Under the pieces are notes generated by a model that made no database searches, was not told the DNA's origin, and saw nothing but the letters and a program-made list of their open reading frames with translations. This document shows, piece after piece, positions 46,853-58,503 of a stretch of DNA of 64,000 bases (positions are counted from its first letter, which is position 1; each line of letters starts with the position of its first letter). Origin of the DNA: Pochonia chlamydosporia 170 (taxonomy: Eukaryota; Ascomycota; Sordariomycetes; Hypocreales; Clavicipitaceae); assembly GCF_001653235.2 (NCBI RefSeq), contig NC_035793.1, forward strand, positions 2,728,001 to 2,792,000, read 5' to 3'. The position numbers were made by a program, and so were the translations under genes.

Positions 46853-49360
46853 TGAGGTCTACCCAGGACCCCAGCCACCATGACCCAGTATCGACCAGAC
46901 TCGTCCGGCTGGGATGGACTTTGAGAGAAGAGTGCCTTGTCACAGCTATAACGGATTCTGTTCCCCAAGGGCCAAAGAAACCTTAAATTTGCCTAGACTG
47001 TCGCTGATATTGACCTGCGCCTTGCCAACTTCATTACTGGAGGGAGTCTACTCTTTACTGATGTTAGCATGGGATTTCAGTACCAAGGATACCGCCTTGA
47101 TAAGCAAAGTACATCAAACCCAGCCCTTATACGACGGATCGATCGTTCTTGCTATCACCTTACCCATGCAGTTTAGCTGGAATCTGGAAAAGAAAGAAGA
47201 AAGCACATAGAAACAAGAGTTCTAGCATCCATGAGCATAACGACACGACTGTCGATTTTTTCACTAACTACAAGAAGACAAGATTTCGCATCTGTAGCAT
47301 CCTCTTTTGGTAGCGTCGCTTAACCACTTGTTGTGTCACCGTTCTCGACTCTGCAGTGGCGACACTTACTGCTAGGGAAATATCCTAAGTGACTTTACAG
47401 GCAATTCTTACGTACAGTACACTACCGTAAACACAGTTAATACAGTACTTAAGTACCAATGAAGTTTGATACTTTCCCCAGAGAATCTGACTCGGGACCA
47501 GCTTCAATGTTGGCATCAACAACCCCCTGAGCCTATCGCCCCATTCGAGAACCATACCCGATTCCTCTTCCACCGATTAACAAATAGGCTCACAATGCAA
47601 TGCGTCCCCCATGACTATAGAGTACTTCTCACCATGCCATGCACATCAGTTTCCATTAGAAGAAAGACCCATTCCTCTTCCAAACCTTGGCATGCCCCTT
47701 GTCTCAAGTTCGGTGCTTCAGCTATGCTCGTGCACGAAGAATGATCAAATGTGTACAAGTGCTGGACCTTGCTTTGTATCACGATTATGTGGCAAAGAAA
47801 AACGTGGTCGAAGTTGCTACATTCCAGATACCTGCCATGCTGCTTGGTGTATAGATAAGTACCACCAAGTATTAGGTGTACTAAACTTAGCCTTCAAACG
47901 GACCATGAACAACCGTTCCTGGACCGATGGCATCAATTCCATGCGATATTCCCACTTGGTCTATATTTAGCCCTGATAGCAATCATACGACAACCTGCTC
48001 ACACAAATACACTCCCTCCCTGGCCATTGTATCTGGTGCCACGTACACCATCTGCTTCCACGTTGAAAGGTTTGTCAGCCGTCGGCTGCTTCGGCTATCT
48101 GCGTCATGACACCCCAACAGCAAGACCCGTCCATCAACTTGACGATATACGAAGAATCAGATAAACTACCATGTTCATTACTGCTTTGAGCACGCCGTGT
48201 GATGGCACTGTGTCCAATCGTAAAGATACACCTACATCTTGACTGAATCACCAAATTGTAAAGCAGGTCATGCCCGAAATACAAACCAACAGCGGCAAAT
48301 ATGGCATGGCCCCGTGATGAACACCGTTCAATCACTCAAGTTGAAACGCAAAGACCATCAGCATAAGATGTGACCTCGTGGCTTGGATGCACCAATGAAG
48401 ATGTAGCTACTACATCATGCATAACATGTTAAGTAGATGTGGGCTACGAGACAGAAATAGCATTGCATTACTACTTATGAGCTGTGGAATATGGTGGCAT
48501 GCGTCGTTGTATTGTGAATTGCTTTCTGGCAGCGGCATTCGCGCCGAATTTTGAATATATCAACGATCATTACGTTTGGTATCCCGGGGCGTTCACTAGG
48601 CGAGCATAAACCATCACTATAGCTTGTTGCTTTGGAACTGGGTGAACCAGGGAAACACCATGCCGGCTTCAAAGTCCACTGCTGCCAGGCCAAATACTAA
48701 TACACTGGATGTCCATGGCCAGCAATGTAACTTGTCATGGGGAAACTGACAGATCGTTGCAAACCGCCAACATCCAGCCCCAGCCTATAGACCGAGACTA
48801 TCATCCGGGTTCTAATCTATGTGCCTCGGATGCAGCCTGGCATCAAGGAGCACTTACTGATGCTGAGTATGACCAGCGGGTTTACAAATTCTACGTCCCC
48901 AACTTCATATTCGTCCTGAACACTCTACTAGAGATACGACATTTGAACAATATCGAGTTGAGACTGTCAACAGCTATCCATTCCCAATCCGCATTTACGA
49001 GAACCTATCAAAATTAGAAAACAAATTACCCGTACCCGTGTTCACGCCCTTTCTACACCGTACATTGAGGTCGCCCTCCCCTTCCCTCCCCTTCCCGTCC
49101 CATCCGACCAACAAGGTTTCTTCCTCGTCCCTTCACCGTCTTGACAAGATGCCAGCCTCTCTTCTGATTCCTGGGCAGTTGGCGACTCGACAACAAGACA
49201 GCGTTTGATACCATCAATTGTGACGCACCAGACATATCTTTCCATACACTGCCGAGAAATTCCAGGGTCCGGCTTTGCTCTTTGTGCCAGAGGTTGGTCT
49301 GTTCCTTGCCTTGCAGCTCCAGTCTTGACGGGAAGCACTAAGCAAAATACACCAAGTCGT

Positions 49361-50562
49361 TTAATTAACCAGTCCCTTCTTTGACTATGACATCTGTTAG
49401 CCACCCGACACTCGTCCTCCTTGGCATTCTGGGAGTCGTGAGACACAAGCATAAACGTACCAGATGTTCCCACAATTTTGTTGTCAGCAAATCCGGCATT
49501 GTATACAAGTCAATAGAAAACTCTCCGGCTTTAGTGAGGTCATCATCTATTAGCTCATACGCATTTCAAACATCAACAACTCTGTACACACTCCTCGGCG
49601 TGAACAAAGCAAAAGTAAGGCGGGGGATGTATGAGAACTCACCTTCAACATCACTCCGTATGTAGGTATCCGGTCCCTTGTTCTCATTAATGAGCTGAAT
49701 GACGCGCAGCAAATCCTCCTCGTCGAGCTTTTCCAGTGCCTCAGCAATCTTCTCATAGTCGTATTTTTGACCGCCCTTCTTGCTTGCGACGCTCTTCTTC
49801 TTTTGGCGCTCATCGTCGTTGGGTAGCGGGCCAGTTTCGCGCAATCTTTCCTGCAAAGCTTGCGATGGGTTCTTGAAGGTCACTGTGTGTGTGGCCTCGT
49901 ACCTCTCCTGCAGGAAGTTCAAGTCGTGGATAATAGGAGCCAGTTTCGTCTTCTCAGTCGTGTAGCAATCGATGCTTATTTCAAACTCACCCCACCCTTC
50001 GTTGCTACAGAGGAATGGGGGTTTGGTAAAGGCTGAAGAGAAAAAAGCGTGGCGGTTAGCACATGTTCAGATCGTAGAATAGCAGACTCTGGTAGAGTAA
50101 GAGGTGAATCGGTGACAACGCACTTTGGGTGGGATTCTCAAAGGTCGGGTGCAAGTTGTAGACGACCTTGGTAAACACGTCGGCAGGTCGCTCGTTGCCT
50201 TCTTCGTCCAACAGGTGCAATTTCAGACTCCATTCTCTCATAGGAAACTCCTCCACTGGAGAAGGCTTGTCACTATCACATAGCCATCAATTAGCATCTT
50301 CTCACAAGAGGCGTGTAACAGAATTTCTCGTTCTGGCGGTATTTATCCGTCCATGACTTGGTTCACATGGCTCGCATGGTTCAAAGGCCATGACATCTTG
50401 CCTCGTCCCAAGATAGTGTTGTGGTTTATTCATCGGTTCGATACTCGGGCAGGCGGATGAAAGGTGGAAATCGTGGGCATTTGCTTACATGACATGTTGT
50501 TCGGTGACGACCTTAACTTTCCTCTTCAAATCGTTAGCATTCTTCCTCGTCCGAGGCGGCAT
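49361..50562 (-). CDS. YEATS-domain transcription subunit Taf14/Tfg3
   Basis: Shared subunit of TFIID, TFIIF and chromatin remodellers in fungi; its YEATS domain reads acylated histone H3. Exons 50562-50489, 50272-50124, 50032-49643, 49528-49461 and 49384-49361; introns of 216, 91, 114 and 76 nt; 234 residues. The N-terminus is MPPRTRKNANDLKRKVKVVT, then HVIDKPSPVEEFPMREWSLK, FTKVVYNLHPTFENPTQTF and SNEGWGEFEISIDCY, the YEATS core up to about residue 140. A basic linker (KKKSVASKKGGQK) leads to the C-terminal ET-type domain (YDYEKIAEALEKLDEEDLLR to EFSIDLYTMPDLLTTKLWEH). That ET domain separates it from Yaf9. The final exon is only eight codons (SKKGLVN and stop). Intron 2 has a GTGCGT donor. 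Confidence 0.92.
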
Positions 50563-51741
50563 GGTTGTGTGTGATGATTTTCGCCAACGACAGGAAGTAT
50601 TGTTGGTTTCGGGGGGGGCTGATTTTGATTTGGTGGATTGCCAAAAATCCGGGCAAAAAGTTTCGCGTTGGATGTGAATAGGAAAACCCAAAATGAAAGG
50701 CAGCGGCAAAGCAGGGAAACCAATAGTAGAGTGAAGCTTCTCGCGAAGCATCAGAAGTCATGCGACAACGGGCGGGGGACAGTAAACAAGTACAAGATGA
50801 AGAAAGGGACCAATGCAAAAAGTCGTGAGCGAGCCTAGGCTCAATAAACACGAGCAGCCAGTTCAAGTCACAGCAGAAATGCGCATCGAACAAATCGTCG
50901 GCCACAATCAAGGTCGCCTGTCAGACGTGTTCGCCGGCTGGCCGGGCAGGCAGAAAGACCAAGTCAACAGTCGTTTGCAGCCGGCAAGGCATGGCAGTGA
51001 ATAATAGCCTTGACTCGCTCGCAGTTTCTTCCCAGTCCGCCTTTCTCGCGTGTTCTTGTTCTTCTTTTATCGGCTTGTCAAATGTTCGTCTGAAGTCCTA
51101 CACCTAAGTGCCGGGTTTTCGGGTTCCTTCTCGTACATCTTTCCCAGGCATGGCTGCCAAAGCCGTTCGCGACGTTTCTTGTCCTCCCATCTCTCGTCTC
51201 CCCTCTCTCATCCATTTAAACAAGTGCTTGTCCAACAAGAACACGGGGACAAGGGGGAAAGGTAATAGGGTATTGGTGGAGTGCAAAACAATTTTGCTGC
51301 AGACGACCGATGCCGCCGCCCGGAAGTGAAGGGGGCTGTCGAGAGCGTGGCAGACAAGCAAAGTAGGGAAGAAAAGAAAAAAAAGGCTACACCTACCTCT
51401 ACCAACATATTGGCGACTGTTTACTACCCAAATCTCCTTGAAGCAAAAATAAAACGATTCGATTTGAAGCTTTTCCGGCTTGTTTATCTTCCCAGCTCTT
51501 TCGGTCTCGGGTGTCACAGAACCGACCGGACAGGGAGAAGAAAAAAAATAGATGGCCAAGTTTCAAGCTAGTAAAGGCAATTGAAGGACAGACAGAATGG
51601 AATAGGAAAAGAGCAAGAAGAGGAAAGAAAACAAAAGAGAAAGCAAGAGCTGTAGGTGGTGCGATCCAATCGAGGGATGAATTAAGAGGGCGGAATCGCG
51701 TCACGGTATTATAATATAGTTACTGGACGGTAGTCAATTGC

Positions 51742-51771
51742 GATGGATGGACGGATGGTTGGATGGATGGA
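51742..51771. repeat. GGAT/GGATGGAC minisatellite
   Basis: Tandem GGATG-type units with substitutions. Confidence 0.75.
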
Positions 51772-51911
51772 GCGAATACGTCCGAGGATGCGATGCGACA
51801 CGACACGATGTGGAGGACGGGAGTCGGAGGATCGGGTTGGCGACAAAAAGGTGTCAATGTCTGTCTTGTGGTCTTGTGTGCGTCTGTGTTCGTGTCCGCA
51901 CCAGTCGGCGC

Positions 51912-51932
51912 AAGTCAGTCAGTCAGTCAGTC
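51912..51932. repeat. AGTC tetranucleotide repeat (about five units)
   Basis: Perfect AGTC tandem units within a GTCTGG-rich area. Confidence 0.85.
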
Positions 51933-52458
51933 CTGTCTGGTCTGTCTGCCCGTCCGTTTGTGTGGTGGTTGTGAGAGTTGGGCAAAAAAAGGGCTGTGAT
52001 CAGTGATGGGCAAATGGGTGGGTGGTCAGGTTGGTCTGCTCTGGTCAAGTCCGGTCTGCATGTGGTCCATGTCTGGCCTGGTATGATCAGCTCGGCAGTC
52101 TGGGTTGGTCTGATTTTTGCTGGTGCAGTTCAGAATCTGCTGTTTGATCGAGCACTTGAGCCAGGCCAGTCTGGAGCGCTCAACTCAACTGAAGTGGCCG
52201 CCTTCTCTCAACCAGTTGCCTGTTTGGTGCCGAACTGGAGGCTCTGAGCTGCCTGCATGTGGCCTGGTCCTGCCCTGGCTGGCACCAGACTGGAATGGGC
52301 CGGAAGATTAAACTTAGAACACTGCAGGGCTCCGAGGCCCATTTCATCCCAACCAAATGCCCCATTGTACCATTGCCACCAGACTGGCATGGACCTTGAC
52401 CTGCACGGGGAACTTGGAACCCACCAGACCAGAGACCTGTGCAGTTACTGGACGTCTA

Positions 52459-52482
52459 GTGCCAGTGCCAGTGCCAGTGCCT
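52459..52482. repeat. GTGCCA hexamer repeat (four units)
   Basis: Tandem GTGCCA units. A related GTGCCT repeat occurs in the first intron of the Tea4/Bud14 gene. Confidence 0.85.
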
Positions 52483-53392
52483 TGCCCTGCCCTGGTCTGC
52501 CCACTCAATGTTCATCCAGTCTGGTCCCATCTCCGTCTCCTTCTCCGTCAATATCTCGCCAGTCGCCACACACTCCATTGACCAGATGTCATACCAGCTT
52601 GACATGTTCATGGCTGCCTGCCCGAGTCTCCCTCTGCATTGTCCTTCCTTTCAAGTTCAAAGTACCCACCAGACCTCAAGCTCGTTCATGTGCAGTACGG
52701 CAACGGACGGGGCACATACAATTGACACAGCAGGCAGCCCTTCGAATCAACAATCACTGTCCAGTTGCTCTCGACGTCAATGTTGTTATTGGTAATCCAT
52801 ACATCGCTTTACGGGCGACAACCTGGCCCAACCACATTCATTGTTCGAAGACTAAGTACGGTGCAGCACGTACAGCTTTTGATTTGACTTTTTATTCATT
52901 ACTTTGTGTTGTGACCTGATGCTTCTGAAATGCTATCTACCAATTGCTAGCCTTGCTTGGGAGCAAAACAAAAATATACACCACAGCAAGAGGTGGTCCC
53001 AATTTCCCGCCCACATTCTCTGATCCTCAACCCAGGCACTGACCATTCACCTTTCTCCTCCACCTTGCTGAAAGGAAAAGGCCCTCTCCATTCAGTGAAC
53101 AGTGGGTGAAACAAAATCCGCCGAGATGGGCTCCCGTTGTAGATTTTGTCGGGTTGGATTCGTTACTGAGGGCGTTACTTCAAGGATGCAATTACTTCGC
53201 TGCTGAGATGACACTAAACGCTGATGTGACGATGGGGTAAATGATTTAAAAACGGGGGAAAGGGGGTTGGGTTGTTGCAGAGTGATTTCAGGTTTGGTGG
53301 CAGAGAGCAGCATCTCTTCGTAGTTCACGGACCGCAATGCAAAAAAATGCAGGAATCCATGATAAATTTCACATTGCTCAGCGTCTGGCCAC

Positions 53393-54714
53393 CTATTCAG
53401 GCTTGTTGGCCTCACCTCCCTCTTTGCCAAAGATCACCTCGTTTTCCTTCTGCGCCTTCAAGAAAGCATCCTTGAAGAGGTTGGCATCTAGTAGAGCAAA
53501 CGAGTTAGAAAATACATCATCCGCCATTTTTGCAATGAAACCTAGTCCTGGTTGAACACAGGAAAACACGTACTCTCAGAGTTGGCAAAGCGAATGGCCA
53601 GGGTGCAAGCCTCGGGCTCGCCTTCACTGACATCGGCGGCGGCATTCCACACCCAGCTGCGGTCAGAGCCAACATTGGGGGAAAGTTTCATCTCGGGCAC
53701 AACTAATGAGACATGACGGGTCAGTCACTCTAATTCCTGAACAACAGATATGCCCATCCGCAACTCATGTACGAATGTGCGCGCGCAGCCAGCTGGGGAC
53801 CAAACTCAAAACGTACTGTAGTGGTTAGCGCAGACCTTGAGGGTCTTGTCACGTCGCATAACCAGTCTGGTCTTGCCGTTCTCTTTGTGCTTGAGAAGGC
53901 GGACATCACCAGTTCCGCGCTCCTTCCACTCGCTAGACTCCTTGGAGAACTTGAACAGCTTTGCGCGCATCTTGAAGAGCTGCTCCTCGGACTCCTCGTT
54001 AGTCTTGGTCTCGACCTTTTCGGTGAGCTTGATGACGGGCTCGAAGTGGACGTCCTCGCTCTCGGGAGCCTCCTCCTGTAGTACATGCGGTTAGTGCCTT
54101 TCTTTCCGTGCCTCCGTGCTGGGAGTCGCGATCACTGTCCAGGCATCTTTCGGTGCCAGAACAGCCATCGAGACTCCCGCACATTCGTGTTCAACGCGCA
54201 AAACTTACCTCACCACCCTCAGCCTTCGCGGCGTCACGCTGGGCCTTGGCGCTGCCAGAGTTATCACCACGGTCCTCATCCTCCTCCTTCTTCTCCTTCT
54301 TGGCGCCGCCTCCAAACATGGAGAACACGGCCGAAGAGGTCACAGGCTTCTCATCGGCGGCAGCAGGGGCGGGGGCGGAAGCGGAACCGGTAACCTAGTC
54401 ACAGGATGTTAGCATCACAGGAACGAAAAGGTGCTTCACAAGCAAGCATCAGAGCGCGATCAGATTCAGCCCACGGTATGAACGCCATGCCATTACGAAT
54501 GCAGGAGATGTCGGCGCGCAGTGAGCCGTGGCGAAGCTCGAGCAATCAACGGCCCCAATCTCCATCGAAGTAGCAACGGCTTCGGCGTGGGATACAACAA
54601 AATAGCTTCGTAAAGCAAACTTGCGTCGGGACAAAACAAGGCAAGTCATACCTCGGTGGTCTCGGCGGGCTTGGTCTCCTCGACCTTGGGTTCGGTGTTC
54701 TCAGCGCCAGACAT
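53393..54714 (-). CDS. yrb1: Ran-specific GTPase-activating protein (RanBP1/Yrb1)
   Basis: Cytosolic co-activator of RanGAP that strips RanGTP from export complexes at the nuclear pore. Exons 54714-54652, 54394-54209, 54075-53817, 53702-53574 and 53487-53393; introns of 257, 133, 114 and 86 nt; 243 residues. The N-terminus is acidic and Ala/Glu-rich ([18 protein letters not shown]). The Ran-binding domain spans about residues 90-225: [108 protein letters not shown]. The [12 protein letters not shown] segment is diagnostic. All five exons close in frame. The 257-nt first intron is long for this window. Confidence 0.95.
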
Positions 54715-56616
54715 TTTGATTCTTCGCAAGCGGTATCGTTGACGAGAAAAAGTTGAAGATTACTTGAAAATAGGGGAAACTAGATGCTTGCAAGGTGCAA
54801 AGGTAAGTAAATCAGTCAAGGCCAGAACAAGCCCAAAAAACCGTGCCCACCGCAGATTTGTTATTTGATTTACCCCTCCAGCCAGGATTGCCAGCCAGCC
54901 AGCCAAAGCCGCTGGTCATTTTCGGGTTTTGCCCCACCAAAGAAAACGGGTCCCCTTTGTATCGACCAAGAGGTGAGGAGGAGGAAGTTTTTTAAAAAGA
55001 ATGATACTCACATGTTGCTCTCGTTCTGTAGTGAATTACAAGTGAATGAGACAAAGGTTTGGAACAAGAAACGGTCGGTAGAGGCAGCAAAAGACTGTGG
55101 CAAGTGGGCGGCGTTGACATGCAGTGGTTGGTGTCAAAGCAAAGGTCAAGCAAGCAGGCAAGGGTTTAAGTGCGTTCGAAAGAGCTTGCTTTTTCTTTGC
55201 AAGTTGCCCCTCGTTTCCTCCTCCCTTGCCCTTGTCCTCCCCTCCTTCGTCCAGCCAGTCGCCCCTGGGCCAGGTGCCGAAGTACCTCAGGTGGACAGGA
55301 ACTGGACCGATACCGCCTTTCTTTGTCAAGATGTCAAAATGTCAAGCTCACAGGAGAATACAGGCAACGCTCGGCACCCAACTTCAACAACAACCGCAAT
55401 AAACACCAACGCCGGATACCTGCTTATTCAATCTAATACTTGTGCACGGCCATCATCTAGCAGTCAAATAACCCACTGACCTACCGCTCTCTTCCACTGA
55501 CGCAGAATACATGTATATTGTCTTTCCCCATGCAAGGAAATGACACCATTCATTTATTTTGGAAGAGTGCCACAGATAGTGCCACAGATAGTGGTATTTT
55601 CAATTGTCAGTTGATGATCTCACTTCCTAGATTGAATTTGGACTGGACGGTGTCGATTCGGACAGCACAGCACAGCTCGGCTCAGGCGCTGCAAATCGAC
55701 CGATTCTTGCGCATGTTGATCTACCACTCTCAAGCTTGCCGCTGATATAGCAAGCCAAGCTCTTTGCAGCCGGTATCAGATTCATCCCATATACATCATA
55801 CACATCACAGGCAACAGGTCCTGGCACACATGGCGTAATCCTTCTATTTTACTCAAGCACGTACGTATGTAGCCCATCGCAGTGAAATCGCTGCCTACCT
55901 ACATATGTAGGTATCTAGGTAGGTATCTATGATCTGGTGCTTCAGGTCAATCACTGATGCAAGTCCACCAACATGCAAACAAGAAGATCCAAGAATTCAA
56001 AAGTCTTCAAACTGAAAACCCGGCAAGGTGCCATCCACCCAAGGCCCCCCTACGTCTTGATAAGTGCCACCAGGCTAAATCACACGTTCCTAACGGCAGG
56101 CTGTCTCACCGCCTTTACCACATCTTGACCAAAACCACCAAACTAGGACGAGAGTCAAGTTTGAAGCGTGCTTGCCCAGACAAACTATACCGGCAAACGG
56201 AATTGCGGGGCTTGCCTTGTGCACATCGTAGCACTTGAGCATGAAGGCATCACGTCATCAGACCACAATGCCCGACTCGCCAGCCCAGAACCAGACCCTT
56301 CACCCATCTCCCAATACCACTCCAGTATTTGGATTGATTGTCATGCTCTTGCATGTCACACAAGCTCTACATTGTAGTCTCACAAGCCATTGGATATCCT
56401 TATTTGCTATAAAAGAAATGCGGCTAAGCCCCCAAACCCTCATATCGACAGCGTCTGAAACTAATCCTCGATAACTCAATCATGACCAGAAAACTCCAGC
56501 TCGTTCAGGTCCCATAAACCTATTTAAAAAAAGAAAGAAAAAAGACAAAATACACAGTTGTCCCAGCGCCAGGGCATCATCAACTACATTGCATAAAAGC
56601 CCGTCGTGTATCCCCT
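54715..56616. other. Intergenic region upstream of yrb1
   Basis: About 1.9 kb without a supportable gene. It has a 12-bp direct repeat in two copies (55566-55593) and an 18-bp perfect palindrome (55896-55913) followed by further TAGGTA units. Confidence 0.55.
55896..55913. repeat. 18-bp perfect palindrome
   Basis: TACCTACATATGTAGGTA is fully self-complementary. Another copy of the GTAGGTA-like core and TAGGTATCTA units follow within 20 bp. Confidence 0.9.
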
Positions 56617-58503
56617 TCACGCCTCCATCTTGCAAACGTGTATGTCCCGGCCCTTTCGATTGTTCTGCTTGCACCGACTTCGTTTCGGTCGTCCAAAGCG
56701 AACTTGACGCTGGTCATTGGCATCACGGAAAGACTTCCGAATCTGGTTCCTGCCCTCACGTCGTTTGTTCGCCACGAATGCTTTGGCCTTCTCGCCATAT
56801 TCCTCGTGTTCCGTCGTCTGCCGGGTTACTTTCAGCCACCACATCTTGGCTGAAATTCGCGTCTTGAGGAAATATAATTGCGCATCAAGTATGCCGTCCT
56901 GAATATCAACCTTGACGTGGCGATGTGATTTCACGGCTTCTGAAGCCTGCTTGTACATCGCCCCCAGAGATTGTGGAACCTTATTGACCACGTCTTCTGC
57001 GTATTTGACCGACCATGACGGAAGATTCTCTAATAGGTTGTGTATCTTCGCGCTTGACATCTTCATCCTGCCCATTAGGCTGTCTGAGACTGTCACCACT
57101 CCACTTGCCACCGTATCGGACACTGCACCAATCGACTTCTTGGCCCCTACGAGACACCGTTCTGCCTCCTGAGCAGCTACAGGGACGAACTCGGAAAGAT
57201 CATGAGCCAAATTCTTTGTCATTTCGTATGCCTCTTCCATAATACCTTTGCCAAAGTGGACCTTAACTGCTTTGGTTACTGCAGGTCGGCATGTTGCCTC
57301 GAGAAGAAGCTTGACCACACCACGAGCCTCCCTCTTTGGAAATTGGATTAAAAAGCCATCGTCAGAAGGATAGAATTCCATTTCGACGGCTTCGCCGCTG
57401 CGGCTCGCCGTAACGGAGACACAATTCTTCTTCTTTTTGAGCCATGTTCTCTTCACGTCAGAAGCAACATGCACCATGATTGCGCCGTGACCCAGAGGGC
57501 TAAACTGAACTTCTGGTTTCTTCGACCCAAAGAGCCACTCATCAGATTCTTGGTCGTTTACGGGGATCAATCCCATACCCTTGGCTGATGTAGTCTGTTT
57601 TGCGGCTGAAGAAGTGGCAGTTGTCTGTTTTGTATAGACCACAGCAGGGGTGGTAGTCGCTGTGATGGTAGAAGTGACAATAGTTTCCGCAGGTTGATTG
57701 AACTCAACCGTTGAAGGGTACAACATGGAAATGAGAAGACTGAATGCAACAGCAAATACGAGACCAGGTAGGGCTGCCGTCGTAGCGACGGTGGCACATT
57801 CCCAAGTACGCAACATTCCCTCTTTGGCCACTGCCATCCAATATCGGTAGTTTTCGTGGGGTGTGCCCACCTTGTTTGTGGTTTCGAGGGCCTTTCCAAT
57901 AATTTTACTCGCTTCCGGAGTCAAGATGGAAGGTGTCTTTAGGCTCTGCTGTGTGTATTCAAGAGAACATCGGGACCGAGCCTCCTCCTCGGACTCTGAG
58001 CCATCCGACGCTTGTTGTGCAAGCTCGGATTCATCATTATGTACACCAGTAGACTCGTTCTGTGCAACAGAATGAGAAAGGATATCTACTTCCTCATCTA
58101 CCAGTGATTCGTCATCCAGTGTGTGTTCAGTCCCAGCCAATGACTGCACATCATCGGGTCGATGAAAGTCCAGTGAGCCTACAGACTCGGATATGGACTC
58201 GGTATAATTTTCGTTTTCGTCGTGAGATTCGACATCGGTGCCATTAATCAGCTCAAAGGTGGACTCGGCCAAGGCGGAGTCCTCGGTTGGTGTAGTCACC
58301 CGCATGATGTCTGGATTGCTGGTGGAAATCCAGTTTGCAAGGCGTCTATTTCCTTGTGGTCGGGGAAAGCGAAGAAAAGGTTCCGAGTTGGATAACCCAG
58401 CCAACGGAGAGCGTGGTCTATTTGGAGTTAGACAAAGTGGTTGCGTATGACGACGGTTCGCAGGCGGCGGCGTGGACGAAGAAGTCGTGGGCAGCTTTTC
58501 CAT
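56617..58503 (-). CDS. Orphan single-pass membrane protein
   Basis: I do not recognise a named family; it looks like a conserved ascomycete hypothetical protein. It is a single exon of 628 residues. ATG at 58503 (MEKLPTTSSSTPPPANRR) was chosen as the first ATG in the frame; the frame upstream opens only with GTG. Order: a proline/arginine-rich N-terminus, an acidic Ser/Glu/Asp region (about 90-190), then one strong hydrophobic segment at about 235-262 (TAALPGLVFAVAFSLLISML). After a Thr-rich stalk (ETIVTSTITATTTPAVVY) comes a compact, mostly beta-looking part (VQFSPLGHGAIMVHVASDVK). Long amphipathic helices follow (AYEMTKNLAHDLSEFVPVAA onward). The tail is very basic and rich in Arg/Lys/Gln. 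There is no signal peptide. A nuclear-envelope or ER location is possible but unproven. Confidence 0.8.
   Translation of the reverse strand: MEKLPTTSSSTPPPANRRHTQPLCLTPNRPRSPLAGLSNSEPFLRFPRPQGNRRLANWISTSNPDIMRVTTPTEDSALAESTFELINGTDVESHDENENYTESISESVGSLDFHRPDDVQSLAGTEHTLDDESLVDEEVDILSHSVAQNESTGVHNDESELAQQASDGSESEEEARSRCSLEYTQQSLKTPSILTPEASKIIGKALETTNKVGTPHENYRYWMAVAKEGMLRTWECATVATTAALPGLVFAVAFSLLISMLYPSTVEFNQPAETIVTSTITATTTPAVVYTKQTTATSSAAKQTTSAKGMGLIPVNDQESDEWLFGSKKPEVQFSPLGHGAIMVHVASDVKRTWLKKKKNCVSVTASRSGEAVEMEFYPSDDGFLIQFPKREARGVVKLLLEATCRPAVTKAVKVHFGKGIMEEAYEMTKNLAHDLSEFVPVAAQEAERCLVGAKKSIGAVSDTVASGVVTVSDSLMGRMKMSSAKIHNLLENLPSWSVKYAEDVVNKVPQSLGAMYKQASEAVKSHRHVKVDIQDGILDAQLYFLKTRISAKMWWLKVTRQTTEHEEYGEKAKAFVANKRREGRNQIRKSFRDANDQRQVRFGRPKRSRCKQNNRKGRDIHVCKMEA

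Larger units (their letters stand above)
44229..49360. other. 5.1-kb region upstream of the Zn2Cys6 factor
   Basis: No gene is supported. It serves as promoter of the transcription factor on the left and 3' flank of taf14 on the right. It holds TCTGGTCTGG (44473), tandem TACGGAGTA (44728-44743), TACTCCGTA (46632-46640), an AAATCG repeat (45222-45249) and an 11-bp-arm inverted repeat (46830-46852). Fungal regulator genes often have long upstream regions, which may explain its size. Confidence 0.5.
50563..53392. other. Intergenic region upstream of taf14 / downstream of yrb1
   Basis: About 2.8 kb with no supportable gene. Microsatellites are clustered: GGATG-type (51742-51771), AGTC (51912-51932) and GTGCCA (52459-52482). 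GTCTGG/CCAGAC hexamers are very dense from 51930 to 52680. The part from 51330 to 51650 is purine-rich on the + strand. Confidence 0.55.

Noticed and set aside
51281..51714. Lysine-rich open frames in 51.2-51.7 kb
   Set aside because: They arise from purine-rich low-complexity DNA; frames overlap on both strands with no conserved motif.
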